Shown: one piece after another, positions 16,405 to 25,841 of the stretch | Layout of the letters: each line of letters begins with the position of its first letter | How positions within the stretch are numbered: the stretch's first letter is position 1 | NCBI GenBank assembly: GCA_018645325.1 | Contig: JABGOU010000009.1 | Span: forward strand, 1-64,000 | Direction of reading: 5' to 3' | Source: Desulfobacula sp. | Lineage (GTDB): Bacteria; Desulfobacterota; Desulfobacteria; Desulfobacterales; Desulfobacteraceae | Length of the DNA: 64,000 bases | Made by a program: the position numbers and the translations under genes | Notes under the pieces: model-generated | The model's database searches: none | What the model was told of the DNA's origin: nothing | The model's input: only the letters and a program-made list of their open reading frames with translations

Positions 16405-17220
16405 TTACATGACATAGTAAACAGAGGGTTCTGTACCCATGGACTGTTTACGTCTGATTGAATAATGTTCATTTAAAAGTGCCCGAACCTCGGATTCAGG
16501 ATCTTCAAGGTCTCCCACCACAATGGCGCCTTCGCTTGCCTCCACACAATGGGGTTGTTCTCCTTTGGCCAGCCTCTCAGCGCAAAGATTGCATTTTTCC
16601 ACCACCCCTTTGGTGCGGGTGGGGAAGGCTGGATCATTTTTTTCGATAAAGGGTCTTGGATCCCTGAAGTTAAAGCTTCTGGCTCCAAAAGGACAGGCAG
16701 CCATACAAAAACGGCATCCAATACAGCGGTGATAGTCCATAAGGACAATCCCATCTTCTCTCTTGAAAGTCGCCTGTGTGGGACAGGCCTTGACACAGGG
16801 TGCATTTTTGCAATGGTTACAGGTCACAAGAAAGGGAAGGTCATGGTATTTCTCTGCAAGGAATTCATCTTCCTTATCAGGAAAGGCATTATGAAATTCT
16901 TCTTCCCAGAGCCATTTAATTTCCTGTTTGTGATTAACAGGGCGCGTTTTAGGGTATTTTTCCTCATCCACTTCATGGTTAAAATCAGGAACATTATGCG
17001 CTTTGTGACAAGCCTCAACACAGGCTTCAACCACTTCATCCGTAATCTTATTTGTATCAATCACCATTCCCCACCGGTGGGCGGAAAGCCCATGTTCATT
17101 TTTGCTTTTAACCGGATGGGAAATGTCTGATGAAGCAAAGTTCATTGCCGGAGAAGCACCCAACCCGACGGCAGCAACACCTGCTACTTTAAGAAAGCTT
17201 CTTCTGCTTTTTTTCATCAT
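16405..17220 (-). CDS. dsrO: DsrO, periplasmic iron-sulfur subunit
   Basis: A 271-residue ferredoxin-like protein. The N-terminus has a twin-arginine signal (KSRRSFLKVAGVAAVGLG), so it is folded before export. Four cysteine clusters are visible: CVEACHKAHN, CNHCKNAPCVKACP, CIGCRFCMAACPFGA and CNLCAERL, enough for several 4Fe-4S clusters. It relays electrons between DsrJ and DsrP on the periplasmic side. Start overlaps the dsrJ stop by four bases. Confidence 0.95.
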   Translation of the reverse strand: MMKKSRRSFLKVAGVAAVGLGASPAMNFASSDISHPVKSKNEHGLSAHRWGMVIDTNKITDEVVEACVEACHKAHNVPDFNHEVDEEKYPKTRPVNHKQEIKWLWEEEFHNAFPDKEDEFLAEKYHDLPFLVTCNHCKNAPCVKACPTQATFKREDGIVLMDYHRCIGCRFCMAACPFGARSFNFRDPRPFIEKNDPAFPTRTKGVVEKCNLCAERLAKGEQPHCVEASEGAIVVGDLEDPESEVRALLNEHYSIRRKQSMGTEPSVYYVM

Positions 17221-17612
17221 TCAATCTCCTTGGGGTTTGTGTGGCAATCCCAGCAATAGGGGGTAACTGAAGCATAGGTATGACATGCGTCACAAAATTT
17301 AGCCTTATCTTCATGGCATCCAAGACAGGAATTTTCACCTGTGGAAAGACTCATATTAAATGAATGACCATTTGAAGATTTGTACATTCTATCCGCATCC
17401 CTGACCACTGAATCTCTCCAGTCATCTAAGAGTGACATGTGATTGGCTCTCATGTCATATTTATCAAGCACGCACTTTTTTTCAGCCTTGGCTTTACCCA
17501 GAAGTTCAGGTTCAGGTGCTGCCTGGGTTGTTGTAATAATATTAAACCAGAACGGTGAGAGTACGGCCAGAGCAAAAATCACCAACCCTGTGATGATGTA
17601 ATTTTTATTCAT
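17217..17612 (-). CDS. dsrJ: DsrJ, triheme cytochrome c
   Basis: A 131-residue protein with an N-terminal hydrophobic anchor (YIITGLVIFALAVLSPFWF) and exactly three CxxCH haem sites, CLGCH, CDACH and CWDCH, packed in the last ~40 residues. It belongs to the periplasmic module of DsrMKJOP with DsrO. It overlaps the dsrK stop by eight bases. Confidence 0.95.
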   Translation of the reverse strand: MNKNYIITGLVIFALAVLSPFWFNIITTTQAAPEPELLGKAKAEKKCVLDKYDMRANHMSLLDDWRDSVVRDADRMYKSSNGHSFNMSLSTGENSCLGCHEDKAKFCDACHTYASVTPYCWDCHTNPKEIE

Positions 17613-19284
17613 CTTCTTCCTCCTCTACGCCAGGTAAAGGTTCAAACCTCAAGTCTTCGGTCCTCTTCTTTTCACCCGGAAGAATCAAAGCGTTTCCAAC
17701 CAATTCATGGATACCATAGACTTCTACATCGGGTACCCAGTATTCGCACAGGGTGGTGAGCGTAGCCCTGTCAATGGCACAGATGGTGCCAAGGGTGTTG
17801 ACACCGAATTTTTCATGAACATATTTCACAGCGTTAGCTCGTGGAAGAGCGCCCGCCATTCTCAGTTCCATGTTTTCACCGGCGTTAAGACCGGAACCTG
17901 AACCGCAGCAAAAGGTCTGCTCCCGGATGGTGTTGGGCGGCATTTCATAGAAATTGTCACAGACATTTTCTATGATGTATCGCGGCTCATCCAAAAGACC
18001 CATTCCCCTTGCCGGGTTGCATGAATCATGGAAGGTCATGATACGATTTGCATTACGACTCTTATCAAGCTCAAGTTTTCCATGTTTGATAAGATCGGCA
18101 GTGAACTCTGTGATGTGAACCATTTTTGTGGACCTCGCGTTCTCAAATTTTGTCCCGGTAATAGGATTCACCGGTTCTTCAAGAAAATCCGCAGGCCCGT
18201 TCATGGTGTCCATGTACTGGTGGAGAACCCGCCACATATGGCCGCATTCGCCTCCCAGTATCCATTTTACGCCCAGCCGTTTGGCTTCTGCATACATCTT
18301 TGCATTCAAGCGTTTCATGGTCTCATGGGAGGTAAAGAAACCAAAGTTTCCCCCTTCGGATGCATAGGTACTCCAGGTTACATCAAGACCATATTTATCC
18401 TTAAGATATTTGAACAGGATCAGGTATCCCTCGCAGGTGTAAGTTCCAGGGTCGGCAAACACATCTCCTGAAGGTGTAATAAAAAGGATATCAGCCCCTT
18501 TTTTCTGAAACTGGGGAGTACAGTCAACTCCTGTTACATCTTCAATATCTTCCACAAAGAACTCCAGCATGTCTTTAAAGGCATGGGGCTGAATTCCAAG
18601 ATGGTTACCTGTTTTAAAACAGTTTGAAACAGGTGTGGCAATCCAGTCAATGTTCAGACCTAAAAGGTTGAAAATCTCCCTTGCCATGATGGTGATTTCT
18701 GCCGTATCGATTCCATAGGGACAGAAAACAGAACAACGTCTGCATTCTGTGCACTGGAAAAAGTAGTACCACCACTCTTTCAAGACATCAATGGTCATTG
18801 GTCTTGCTCCGGCCAATGCTTTTCCGCCCGGTATTTTACCCAGGATTTTTGCTGCAGTTGAAAAATCATTTCTGTAAACGGATCTTAAGAGTTCAGCCCT
18901 TAAGACCGGCATGTTTTTGGGATCACCTGTTCCAAGAAAAAAGTGACACTTGTCAGCACATGCGCCGCACCGTACACAGATATCCATGAATACTTTGAAA
19001 GTTCGAAATTTTTCCAGGCGATCTTTTAACCCCTGGAAAATAATTTCCTGCCAGTTATCCGGAAGTTTCCAGTCCTTGTCCAGAGGATTCCATTCCCTGG
19101 CATTGGGAAGTCCCAGAGTTTCGACACTTTCAGCCTTTGCCGCATAACAATACATGCCCGGTCTGATCTGGACCGATGCCGTTGTATCCATCCAATTGCC
19201 CGATGCCGAATCCGGCCTGGATCCTGACCTGGGGCCATAATCTATTTTATCTAATAGTTCATCCGGTTTTAGTTCGTCAGACAT
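17605..19284 (-). CDS. dsrK: DsrK, HdrD-like catalytic iron-sulfur subunit
   Basis: A 559-residue cytoplasmic subunit related to heterodisulfide reductase HdrD, which reduces the DsrC trisulfide. It has two 4Fe-4S motifs (CVRCGACADKCHF and CTECRRCSVFCPYGID) and CCG-type domains, with GGECGHMW and the FCCGSGSG motif expected to bind the special cubane cluster. It starts 3 bases after the dsrM stop. Confidence 0.95.
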   Translation of the reverse strand: MSDELKPDELLDKIDYGPRSGSRPDSASGNWMDTTASVQIRPGMYCYAAKAESVETLGLPNAREWNPLDKDWKLPDNWQEIIFQGLKDRLEKFRTFKVFMDICVRCGACADKCHFFLGTGDPKNMPVLRAELLRSVYRNDFSTAAKILGKIPGGKALAGARPMTIDVLKEWWYYFFQCTECRRCSVFCPYGIDTAEITIMAREIFNLLGLNIDWIATPVSNCFKTGNHLGIQPHAFKDMLEFFVEDIEDVTGVDCTPQFQKKGADILFITPSGDVFADPGTYTCEGYLILFKYLKDKYGLDVTWSTYASEGGNFGFFTSHETMKRLNAKMYAEAKRLGVKWILGGECGHMWRVLHQYMDTMNGPADFLEEPVNPITGTKFENARSTKMVHITEFTADLIKHGKLELDKSRNANRIMTFHDSCNPARGMGLLDEPRYIIENVCDNFYEMPPNTIREQTFCCGSGSGLNAGENMELRMAGALPRANAVKYVHEKFGVNTLGTICAIDRATLTTLCEYWVPDVEVYGIHELVGNALILPGEKKRTEDLRFEPLPGVEEEEDE

Positions 19285-19287
19285 TAA

Positions 19288-20295
19288 TTACTCCTTTTTA
19301 TCCACCGGCAGGCCGGCTTCAATCATTTTTTCTCTGAAGTGATCTTCATACTCTTCATATGTATGTGTTTTCACATCATAGTTCCAGGGGTTAACATGTC
19401 TTTTTGCGCGGGTATTGTTTGCCATATTTCTTGTTGGGCTTAAAAAGATTCCGCCCATATGCATGAGTTTGCTGGCCGGGAAATATGCAAAAAGGATACT
19501 CACTAGAAAGATATGGCCATAAAAAAGACCGCCAACTCCTTCAGGAATTGTCGGACTTAAAGTTGCAAGGCCCATGGTAAGGGTTTTAATGCCGATGATG
19601 TCAACCTTTGTAAAATATCTCATTGCTAAACCCGTTGCTGCAATCCCGATGATAAGAAATAAAGGGAAGTAGTCAGCTGCCTGTGAGATATAAGTGACTT
19701 TGGCATCAAAGATTCTTCTTGCAAGCAGGAATAATGTTGCTGCAAGCAATACAACACCGGATATAAATATTCCGGGAAGTCCTAATTGTACAATGCCGTC
19801 AAAATATTCTAAAAATTTGATACAGGATGGTACAGGAGAGGTAAAGAATCTGAAATGCCTTAACAAAACCACTAAAAAGGAATAGTGAAATGCAAGGGCG
19901 CCTACCCAGAGAAAAATCTCCCAGGAGTAGGAGAGTCGGTTTGATGCATTTTTGTTAAATGCGGCTTTTGTGTTTCGAAACAGAGACCTGAAAAGGAAAA
20001 TTTCAAGAATCATACGAATAAACACACCTGTTGATGTATCAGGGTTGTCAATGCAATTTTGCTTTATCCATGGCAGAGATTTTTGTTGCCCGCAGGTTGT
20101 TGGTATCCTGAACGGAACAGCAGAAGATGCCCATCCTAAAACCTTGTAAATAAATCCGGCAAGGAAGGCAATAATCGCTGCATAGGGAAAAACAATTCCA
20201 AAGAACCACTGAAGCCCTGCTCCCTCAACTCCTGTGTATGCTACTATGAAAAGTAGAAAAACAGCTGTCAGGGGGATCAAGTACTTTTGATTCAT
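19288..20295 (-). CDS. dsrM: DsrM, NarI-like cytochrome b subunit
   Basis: A 335-residue membrane protein with several hydrophobic helices and histidines placed as in respiratory nitrate reductase gamma (AFHYSFLVVLLRHFRFF). It binds haem b and takes electrons from menaquinol to DsrK. The soluble C-terminus (NTRAKRHVNPWNYDV) is typical for sulfate reducers. Confidence 0.93.
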   Translation of the reverse strand: MNQKYLIPLTAVFLLFIVAYTGVEGAGLQWFFGIVFPYAAIIAFLAGFIYKVLGWASSAVPFRIPTTCGQQKSLPWIKQNCIDNPDTSTGVFIRMILEIFLFRSLFRNTKAAFNKNASNRLSYSWEIFLWVGALAFHYSFLVVLLRHFRFFTSPVPSCIKFLEYFDGIVQLGLPGIFISGVVLLAATLFLLARRIFDAKVTYISQAADYFPLFLIIGIAATGLAMRYFTKVDIIGIKTLTMGLATLSPTIPEGVGGLFYGHIFLVSILFAYFPASKLMHMGGIFLSPTRNMANNTRAKRHVNPWNYDVKTHTYEEYEDHFREKMIEAGLPVDKKE

Positions 20296-20349
20296 ATTAT
20301 AACCACCTCATTATTTTACGCAGGACAAACCTAAATTTTGTCGTGCATG

Positions 20350-20865
20350 TTAAGAGTTTTTTGAGCCAAGGAGATCTTCTTCCTTAAGCTCAGCTACTAA
20401 TCCTGCCCTTTCAAACGCCCTGTGAATTCTTCTTTTGCTTTCAGTGGCTTTTAAAAGGAATATTTCTTGTTTACATTTCATATACTTGTTAAAAGAAGCC
20501 AGAGCAATCTGGTCAACGATTTTATCAAATTCCCGGATCAGACTTCCATCTATGAAGTTCTCACCAATTTGTTTTAGAGCAAAAACAAAGCTGACTGCCT
20601 CGGAAGCAGAAAAAGCCTGTACCGCTCTTATTCGTATTATAGGGTCAAGCGCTTTTTCAAGTGTTTCCTGGCTGAAATTTTCCATGATAAGATCAAATAC
20701 ATCCTCAATGCTTTCATGGGTAACTGCACCAATGGGGTTATCAAACCGGTTGGAGTCTTTACCCAGTACTTTTGCAGTTTGCAAGGGATATGTATCAATC
20801 GCTGCCTGGAACCATTTTTTTATAAACGATTCCCTATTTTTTTTAAGTATCTGTTTTAAATCCAT
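20350..20865 (-). CDS. RsbRD N-terminal-domain protein preceding dsrM
   Basis: A 171-residue soluble helical protein. The N-terminus (ILKKNRESFIKKWFQAAIDT) and the central NPIGAVTHESIEDVFDLIM match the RsbRD-N domain, related to the sensory half of stressosome proteins and found just before dsrM in many sulfate reducers. No STAS domain follows. It is 54 bases from dsrM and is the first gene after the promoter, so it is probably co-transcribed. A sensory or regulatory role for the Dsr complex is inferred only. Confidence 0.75.
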   Translation of the reverse strand: MDLKQILKKNRESFIKKWFQAAIDTYPLQTAKVLGKDSNRFDNPIGAVTHESIEDVFDLIMENFSQETLEKALDPIIRIRAVQAFSASEAVSFVFALKQIGENFIDGSLIREFDKIVDQIALASFNKYMKCKQEIFLLKATESKRRIHRAFERAGLVAELKEEDLLGSKNS

Positions 20866-20925
20866 ATTTTGTTTATATATTTTTTTTTAAAATAATATTA
20901 ATACCCTCGTATAATTGTTAAAAGG

Positions 20926-20953
20926 ATATAAACTTCCTATAATTTTATGTCAA
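20926..20953 (-). promoter_or_regulatory. Promoter of the dsr operon
   Basis: On the minus strand TTGACA (20953-20948), a 16-base spacer and TATATC (20931-20926). Expected start about 55 bases before the RsbRD-like gene. Confidence 0.5.
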
Positions 20954-21151
20954 GGATTAATGCGAGTTAAAAACCAATTTCATGAATACCCTGAAACCCG
21001 GTTAATTGCAGCTATGGATTATATTCTTTTTCTTTTTTATTGAATAAATAAGAGGGTTCAATTAAAAAGGGATGGAGCAAAATTGCGATCAGGTTTGTTG
21101 ATTTGAATGATTGATTTTAAAAAGCAATATTGGCTCTATTATTTTTTTTTA

Positions 21152-21185
21152 AAGGAAGATATGTTGATAAGGAAGATATATTGAT
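21152..21185 (+). repeat. 17-base tandem repeat duplicating a ribosome-binding region
   Basis: AAGGAAGATATGTTGAT (21152-21168) is followed directly by AAGGAAGATATATTGAT (21169-21185), one mismatch. The second copy places its AAGGAAG 10 bases before the start codon at 21186. Confidence 0.8.
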
Positions 21186-22346
21186 ATGGATAAGAATGAC
21201 AAGAGCTCTAAGGGGCAGCAGGGAATCAATATAAATGTTCTCAAACAAGGTCTTTGTACAGGCTGTTCAGCCTGTGTTAACCTTTGTCCTTCCATGGAAT
21301 ATTACAAGGATAAAACTATCCTCCTTCACGATTGCAATCTGGACAAGGGCCGTTGTTTTACGTATTGTCCACGCGCACCAACGGATTTTGAGATGCTGAG
21401 GCGCGAGTTGTTCGACCCAGAGGATATGGTTTTAGAATTGGGCTCTTTTAAGGGTCTTTATATGACCCGGGCGACCAATGAAAATATCCGGACCGGTGCC
21501 CAGCATGGAGGCACTGTGACAGCTTTGATTCAATTGGCACTTGCCCAGGGAATTATTGATGAGGCGGTTCTGGCGGATAACAATGATCTATTATTACCCA
21601 GTGCCCAACCTATTGCAGATGAGGATGAGGTTTTAGAGAAAGCCAGGAGTAAATTTGTGGTTTCCCCGACGGTGTCTGCTTTCAACCGCATCTCCCGTGC
21701 AGGTGAAGGGAAAATTGGTGTTGTGGCCACACCATGCCAGGCACAGGCTTTGACAAAGATGAAAGTGAACCCGGTTTTGGAAGACAAGCTGCGAATGGAA
21801 AAACTTAAGCTTGTTATAGGCCTTTTCTGCGGCTGGGCCCTTGACTGGCGCAAATTTCAAAAATTGATGAAAGAAAAGGCAGGCGATTTTAAGATTAAGG
21901 GTATGGATATCCCGCCCAGTAATCATGCCTGCATGGAGGTTTATACAATAAAAGGAACCATCAAAGTGCCCATTGAAGAGATTTCCAATTGTGTTCGAGA
22001 TGATTGCAGCTACTGTTTTGATATGACCTGTGAATTTGCCGATATTTCCGTGGGATCGGCACGAAGTAAGGAAGGCTGGGATGTGGACAAAGGTTGGAAT
22101 CAGTTGATTGTACGAACATCAAAGGGCGCTCAATTACTGGCCCTGGCCCGGGAAAAGGGAGTCCTGGAGTTTAAGAAGGTACCAGACAACAATATTGAAA
22201 AACTTAAAAAAGCATCTGCCAGAAAGAAGCATGCCTGTCTTATGAATCTTGCGCAAAAGACGGGTAATTGGGATGACCTTATTTATATTGATTCTGGAGA
22301 TCCAGTGGTCAGGCACATTAGGGGTATGAATTTTGGACAGCAATAA
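21186..22346 (+). CDS. FrhB/FpoF-like iron-sulfur flavoprotein (coenzyme F420 hydrogenase beta-subunit family)
   Basis: A 386-residue protein: N-terminal ferredoxin part (LCTGCSACVNLCPS, then CFTYCPRAPTD), followed by the FrhB N and C domains with TPCQAQALTKMK, GLFCGWALDWRKF and CVRDDCSYCFDMTCEFAD. The family binds FAD and Fe-S and oxidises or reduces F420 or other electron carriers. Because it overlaps iorA, it likely shuttles electrons between reduced ferredoxin from the keto-acid oxidoreductase and another acceptor; F420 use is not implied. Confidence 0.85.
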   Translation: MDKNDKSSKGQQGININVLKQGLCTGCSACVNLCPSMEYYKDKTILLHDCNLDKGRCFTYCPRAPTDFEMLRRELFDPEDMVLELGSFKGLYMTRATNENIRTGAQHGGTVTALIQLALAQGIIDEAVLADNNDLLLPSAQPIADEDEVLEKARSKFVVSPTVSAFNRISRAGEGKIGVVATPCQAQALTKMKVNPVLEDKLRMEKLKLVIGLFCGWALDWRKFQKLMKEKAGDFKIKGMDIPPSNHACMEVYTIKGTIKVPIEEISNCVRDDCSYCFDMTCEFADISVGSARSKEGWDVDKGWNQLIVRTSKGAQLLALAREKGVLEFKKVPDNNIEKLKKASARKKHACLMNLAQKTGNWDDLIYIDSGDPVVRHIRGMNFGQQ

Positions 22347-22365
22347 ATGTAATAGTTCAGTTCTT

Positions 22366-24288
22366 ATGCTTGAAGCCAAAAAAGACTTTGAGGCACTCCT
22401 CATGGGAAATGATGCCATTGCCCGGGGAGCGCTGGAGGCAGGTGTGAATGTTGTAACAGGCTACCCTGGCACACCGTCTTCAGAGATTGTGGAACAACTT
22501 GCTAAAGTGGCAGAAGAGAGCAATCTATACGTGGAATGGTCGGTCAATGAAAAAGTAGCGCTGGAGGTAGCAGCGGCTGGATCCTATGCCCGGTTAAAGT
22601 CCATGTGTGTTATGAAACAGGTGGGGGTGAATGTGGCAGCTGATTCCCTTCTTCATATAGCAGAATATGGCACCCGGGGTGGATTGGTGCTGGTTTCCTG
22701 CGAGGACCCGGGAGCGCTTTCAAGCACTAATGAAGGGGATTCACGCCCCTATGCCAAGATGATGGAATTTCCATTGCTGGAACCCGGGGATTTTCAGGAA
22801 GCAAAAGATATGGCAAAGTGGGCATTTGAGCTTTCCGAGGATATTCGCAATATTGTTATGCTTAGATCAGTCACCCGTTTGTCCCATGCCAGTGGAAATG
22901 TGATTATGGGTGAGCTTCCAAAAGATAGACCAAAGGCGGCCTTTGAATTCAGCTCAATTCCCATGGATCAGATGAAAGGACCTATACTTGCTTTTCCTAC
23001 CCTGGTTGATCCATTGCGAAGACGTCAACTGGAAAAGCTTTCAAAGGCTGAAAAGATTTTTGAAGGATCCCCATTTAACAAATATACCGGACCTGCAAAA
23101 CCAGAGCTTTTGATCATTACAAGTTCGGTTTGTAAGCTCTATGTCCAAGAAGCCCTTGATATTCTCGGTCTGTGGGAAAGGGTGGGTCTTCTTAAGCTGG
23201 GTACCACCTGGCCTTTGCCTTCAAAGCTTTTGGAACAGCACCTTGGCATCTGTGAAAAAATATTCATCGTGGAGGAGGGAACTCCTTTTCTTGAGGACAA
23301 TATAAAGGCTCTGGCTGCTGAAAAGGCAAAACAGGTTGGTATAAAAACTTTTTTTGGAAGAAAAGATGGAACACTTCCACCTGTGAATGAGTTAAATCCT
23401 GATCTTTTGATTAAAGGGATTAATTTTATCCTGGGAGAATCATACCAATTTGTTTCAGACGAATATAAAGCAAAGGCGCTTGAGATTATTGCTGCAGGTG
23501 CACCGGTCCGGGAGCTTACATTTTGTCCCGGTTGCCCTCACAGGGCATCGTTCTGGCTTATTAACAGCGCACTCAAGCTGGACAATCGAGCAGGTTTTCT
23601 TTGTGGTGATATCGGGTGTTACAGCCTTGGAGCAGGCCCTTGTGGATTCAGCACGATTAAAATCCTCCAGGCCATGGGTTCAGGCATGGGAATGGCAAGT
23701 GGATTCGGAAAACTTGATAAGTTCGGAATGACCCAACCCATTATGGCTGTTTGCGGGGATTCTACTTTTTTTCATGCTGTGATACCGGCCCTGGTCAATG
23801 CAGTCCACAACAGGTCTGACATGATTCTGGTGGTTCTGGACAACTCTGGAACGGCAATGACAGGATTCCAGCCACACCCTGGTTCTCCTTCTGGTGCAAT
23901 AGGAACCAGACTGCCCGTGCTGGATATTGAAAAGCTTTGTAATTCCTTGAATGTCCGGGTGGAAATGGGTGATCCCTTTGACTTGAAAGGCACCCGGGAA
24001 ACAATGTTGGATCTTCTGGAAGATGGCGGTAATCCACGCGTGTTGATTTTGAAACAGCCATGCGCCTTAAGTCCCATAAAGAAGGGCCAGAAGATGTATG
24101 AAATGGCCATTGATGCAAATCTTTGCCTGGCTGACCTTTGTGGCTGCAACAAGCTTTGCACCCGTGTTTTTAAATGCCCGGGGCTGATATGGGATACACA
24201 AAAAGAAAAAGTCCGAATCGATGAGGTTCTCTGCACGGGCTGCGGCGTATGTGCGGATATCTGTCCTGCCAAGGCCATCAAAGCTTAA
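22366..24288 (+). CDS. iorA: Indolepyruvate:ferredoxin oxidoreductase alpha subunit
   Basis: About 640 residues; oxidatively decarboxylates aryl-pyruvates to acyl-CoA with thiamin diphosphate, reducing ferredoxin. N-terminal pyrimidine-binding domain (GNDAIARGALEAGV, TGYPGTPSSEIVEQ), C-terminal ThDP domain (CGDIGCYSLG, GDSTFFHAVIPALVNA), and a ferredoxin tail with CGCNKLC and CTGCGVCADICPAKA. The start is uncertain: ATG at 22366 is reported; an in-frame TTG at 22333 has AGGGG 8 bases upstream and would overlap the previous gene by 14 bases. Confidence 0.92.
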   Translation: MLEAKKDFEALLMGNDAIARGALEAGVNVVTGYPGTPSSEIVEQLAKVAEESNLYVEWSVNEKVALEVAAAGSYARLKSMCVMKQVGVNVAADSLLHIAEYGTRGGLVLVSCEDPGALSSTNEGDSRPYAKMMEFPLLEPGDFQEAKDMAKWAFELSEDIRNIVMLRSVTRLSHASGNVIMGELPKDRPKAAFEFSSIPMDQMKGPILAFPTLVDPLRRRQLEKLSKAEKIFEGSPFNKYTGPAKPELLIITSSVCKLYVQEALDILGLWERVGLLKLGTTWPLPSKLLEQHLGICEKIFIVEEGTPFLEDNIKALAAEKAKQVGIKTFFGRKDGTLPPVNELNPDLLIKGINFILGESYQFVSDEYKAKALEIIAAGAPVRELTFCPGCPHRASFWLINSALKLDNRAGFLCGDIGCYSLGAGPCGFSTIKILQAMGSGMGMASGFGKLDKFGMTQPIMAVCGDSTFFHAVIPALVNAVHNRSDMILVVLDNSGTAMTGFQPHPGSPSGAIGTRLPVLDIEKLCNSLNVRVEMGDPFDLKGTRETMLDLLEDGGNPRVLILKQPCALSPIKKGQKMYEMAIDANLCLADLCGCNKLCTRVFKCPGLIWDTQKEKVRIDEVLCTGCGVCADICPAKAIKA

Positions 24289-24303
24289 AAGAAGAGGTAA
24301 TAC

Positions 24304-24927
24304 ATGGGAAAAAAATTGAGTTGTGATCCATATAATTTGATAATTGCCGGAGTCGGGGGGCAGGGTAATGTTCTGGCTTCCCGTGTTGTAGGTGATATGA
24401 TGATTCATCAGGGGTATAAGGTTACCATTGGAGAGACCTTTGGTGCCTCCCAGAGAGGGGGGTCAGTGATGAGCCATTTGAGAATCTCTGCCAGGGGCGG
24501 GTTTTCTCCCCAGATGCCAAAGGGAAAGGCTCATATGGTGGTGGCATTGGAGCCCATGGAAGCAATCCGTGTGCTGGCCACCTATGGAAATCCCAAAGTA
24601 AAAGCGCTGTGCAATACCCGGCCCATCCAGTCAGTGGGTGTTATCTGCGGGGATCAGATTTATCCTGAAAAAAAACATATAATTCAGTGGATCGAATCAC
24701 TCTGCGCCAATGCAGGGTTCTTTGATACTACAAAGCAGGCCCTGGATCTGGGGGATTCGATTTTTGGAAATATCATGGCATTGGGCGCCCTTGCTGCAAC
24801 AGGTGATCTTCCTATGCCATTGAATATATTTAAAACTGTGATCTCAAAAAAAGTTGTGCCTGCCAAGATTGCAACCAATTTAAAAGCATTTGGAATAGGC
24901 ATGGAGCTCATCAAAGATAAAAAATAA
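24304..24927 (+). CDS. iorB: Indolepyruvate:ferredoxin oxidoreductase beta subunit
   Basis: A 207-residue gamma-domain subunit of 2-oxoacid:acceptor oxidoreductases. It starts with the nucleotide-like LIIAGVGGQGNVLASRVVGD and has GASQRGGSVMSHLR, both diagnostic. It completes the IorAB enzyme, 15 bases after iorA. Together with the FrhB-like protein it supports fermentation or assimilation of aromatic amino acids or aryl acids. Confidence 0.92.
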   Translation: MGKKLSCDPYNLIIAGVGGQGNVLASRVVGDMMIHQGYKVTIGETFGASQRGGSVMSHLRISARGGFSPQMPKGKAHMVVALEPMEAIRVLATYGNPKVKALCNTRPIQSVGVICGDQIYPEKKHIIQWIESLCANAGFFDTTKQALDLGDSIFGNIMALGALAATGDLPMPLNIFKTVISKKVVPAKIATNLKAFGIGMELIKDKK

Positions 24928-25026
24928 ATATTGAGCAGATTCTTTAATTTTATAAGTCTTTTTGCTATTTTTTAATCTATGGGTTTTAATACACAAAAAG
25001 CAAGTTAAATAAACTTATACAAGGCA

Positions 25027-25767
25027 ATGAAAATGAAAAGGTTGAAAAATTATATAAAAAAATGGGGATTTGCCGGTTTAGGGCTATATATAAAAAAAAA
25101 AAATATCTTTTCCAGATATATAAGCTTTCAGCTGCCGGAATTCAAAGAACCAATCTATTTGCGCCACAATACTTCAGATGTTAAGACTTTTGATAAAATT
25201 TTTTTAGAAGATGAATATGATTTTGATCCTGAGCTTTCTCCTGAATTAATTATTGATGCCGGTGCAAATATAGGAGCCGCATCAATATATTTTGCTTTAA
25301 AATATCCTGATGCCACGATAATCAGTCTTGAGCCGGAAAAAACCAATTTCAATATCCTGAAAAAAAATAGTAAAAAATACAAAAATATTTGCTGCTTGAA
25401 TAAAGCATTATGGTATACAAAAGAATCTTTATACATAAAAAATTTAGAAGCAAATAAAGAATCTTTTGAAGTACAGTCAAAAGGTTTGAGTAATGAAACA
25501 GGCTTTGTTGAAGGAATATCCATAAATGAACTTATGGTGGATTTTAAAATCAATCAAATTGATATACTTAAGATTGATATTGAGGGTTCGGAAAAAGAGG
25601 TCTTTTCTCACAACACTGAATGGTTAAAAAGGGTGGGATTAATTTTTATTGAGTTTCATGACAGGAAAAAACCCGGTTGCAGGGAATCATTTTCAAGGGC
25701 CATCAAAAATTATGTGGTTCAGATTGACAGCAAAGGGGAAACAACAATTGCAATGTTGAAATGCTAA
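25027..25767 (+). CDS. FkbM-family methyltransferase
   Basis: A 246-residue SAM-dependent methyltransferase, likely modifying a sugar or lipid. The SAM site is IIDAGANIGAASIYFALKYP (~residues 74-93) followed by ISLEPEKTNF, and the C-terminal KIDIEGSEKEVF and FIEFHDRKK are family signatures. The gene is strongly AT-rich compared with its neighbours, stands alone, and is followed by a broken partial copy of itself, all suggesting recent acquisition and rearrangement. Confidence 0.85.
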   Translation: MKMKRLKNYIKKWGFAGLGLYIKKKNIFSRYISFQLPEFKEPIYLRHNTSDVKTFDKIFLEDEYDFDPELSPELIIDAGANIGAASIYFALKYPDATIISLEPEKTNFNILKKNSKKYKNICCLNKALWYTKESLYIKNLEANKESFEVQSKGLSNETGFVEGISINELMVDFKINQIDILKIDIEGSEKEVFSHNTEWLKRVGLIFIEFHDRKKPGCRESFSRAIKNYVVQIDSKGETTIAMLKC

Positions 25768-25841
25768 AGTCTGAAGTCGGTACACGACCCTTTATGTCGT
25801 TTTACACTTCTGAAATATCCATCAAGGCGGTCTTTGGAAAT

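Larger units (their letters stand above)
20866..21185. other. Divergent intergenic region between dsr and ior operons
   Basis: AT-rich, no gene. It holds the dsr promoter (20926-20953) and, on the other side, a 17-base tandem duplication of the ribosome-site region before the FrhB-like gene (21152-21185). No conserved RNA structure was recognised in the middle. Confidence 0.6.

Noticed and set aside
16549..17130. 193-codon open frame on the plus strand
   Set aside because: Antisense shadow of dsrO, whose Fe-S and Tat motifs are unambiguous.
23772..24281. 169-codon minus-strand frame
   Set aside because: Antisense to the conserved thiamin-binding and ferredoxin end of iorA.
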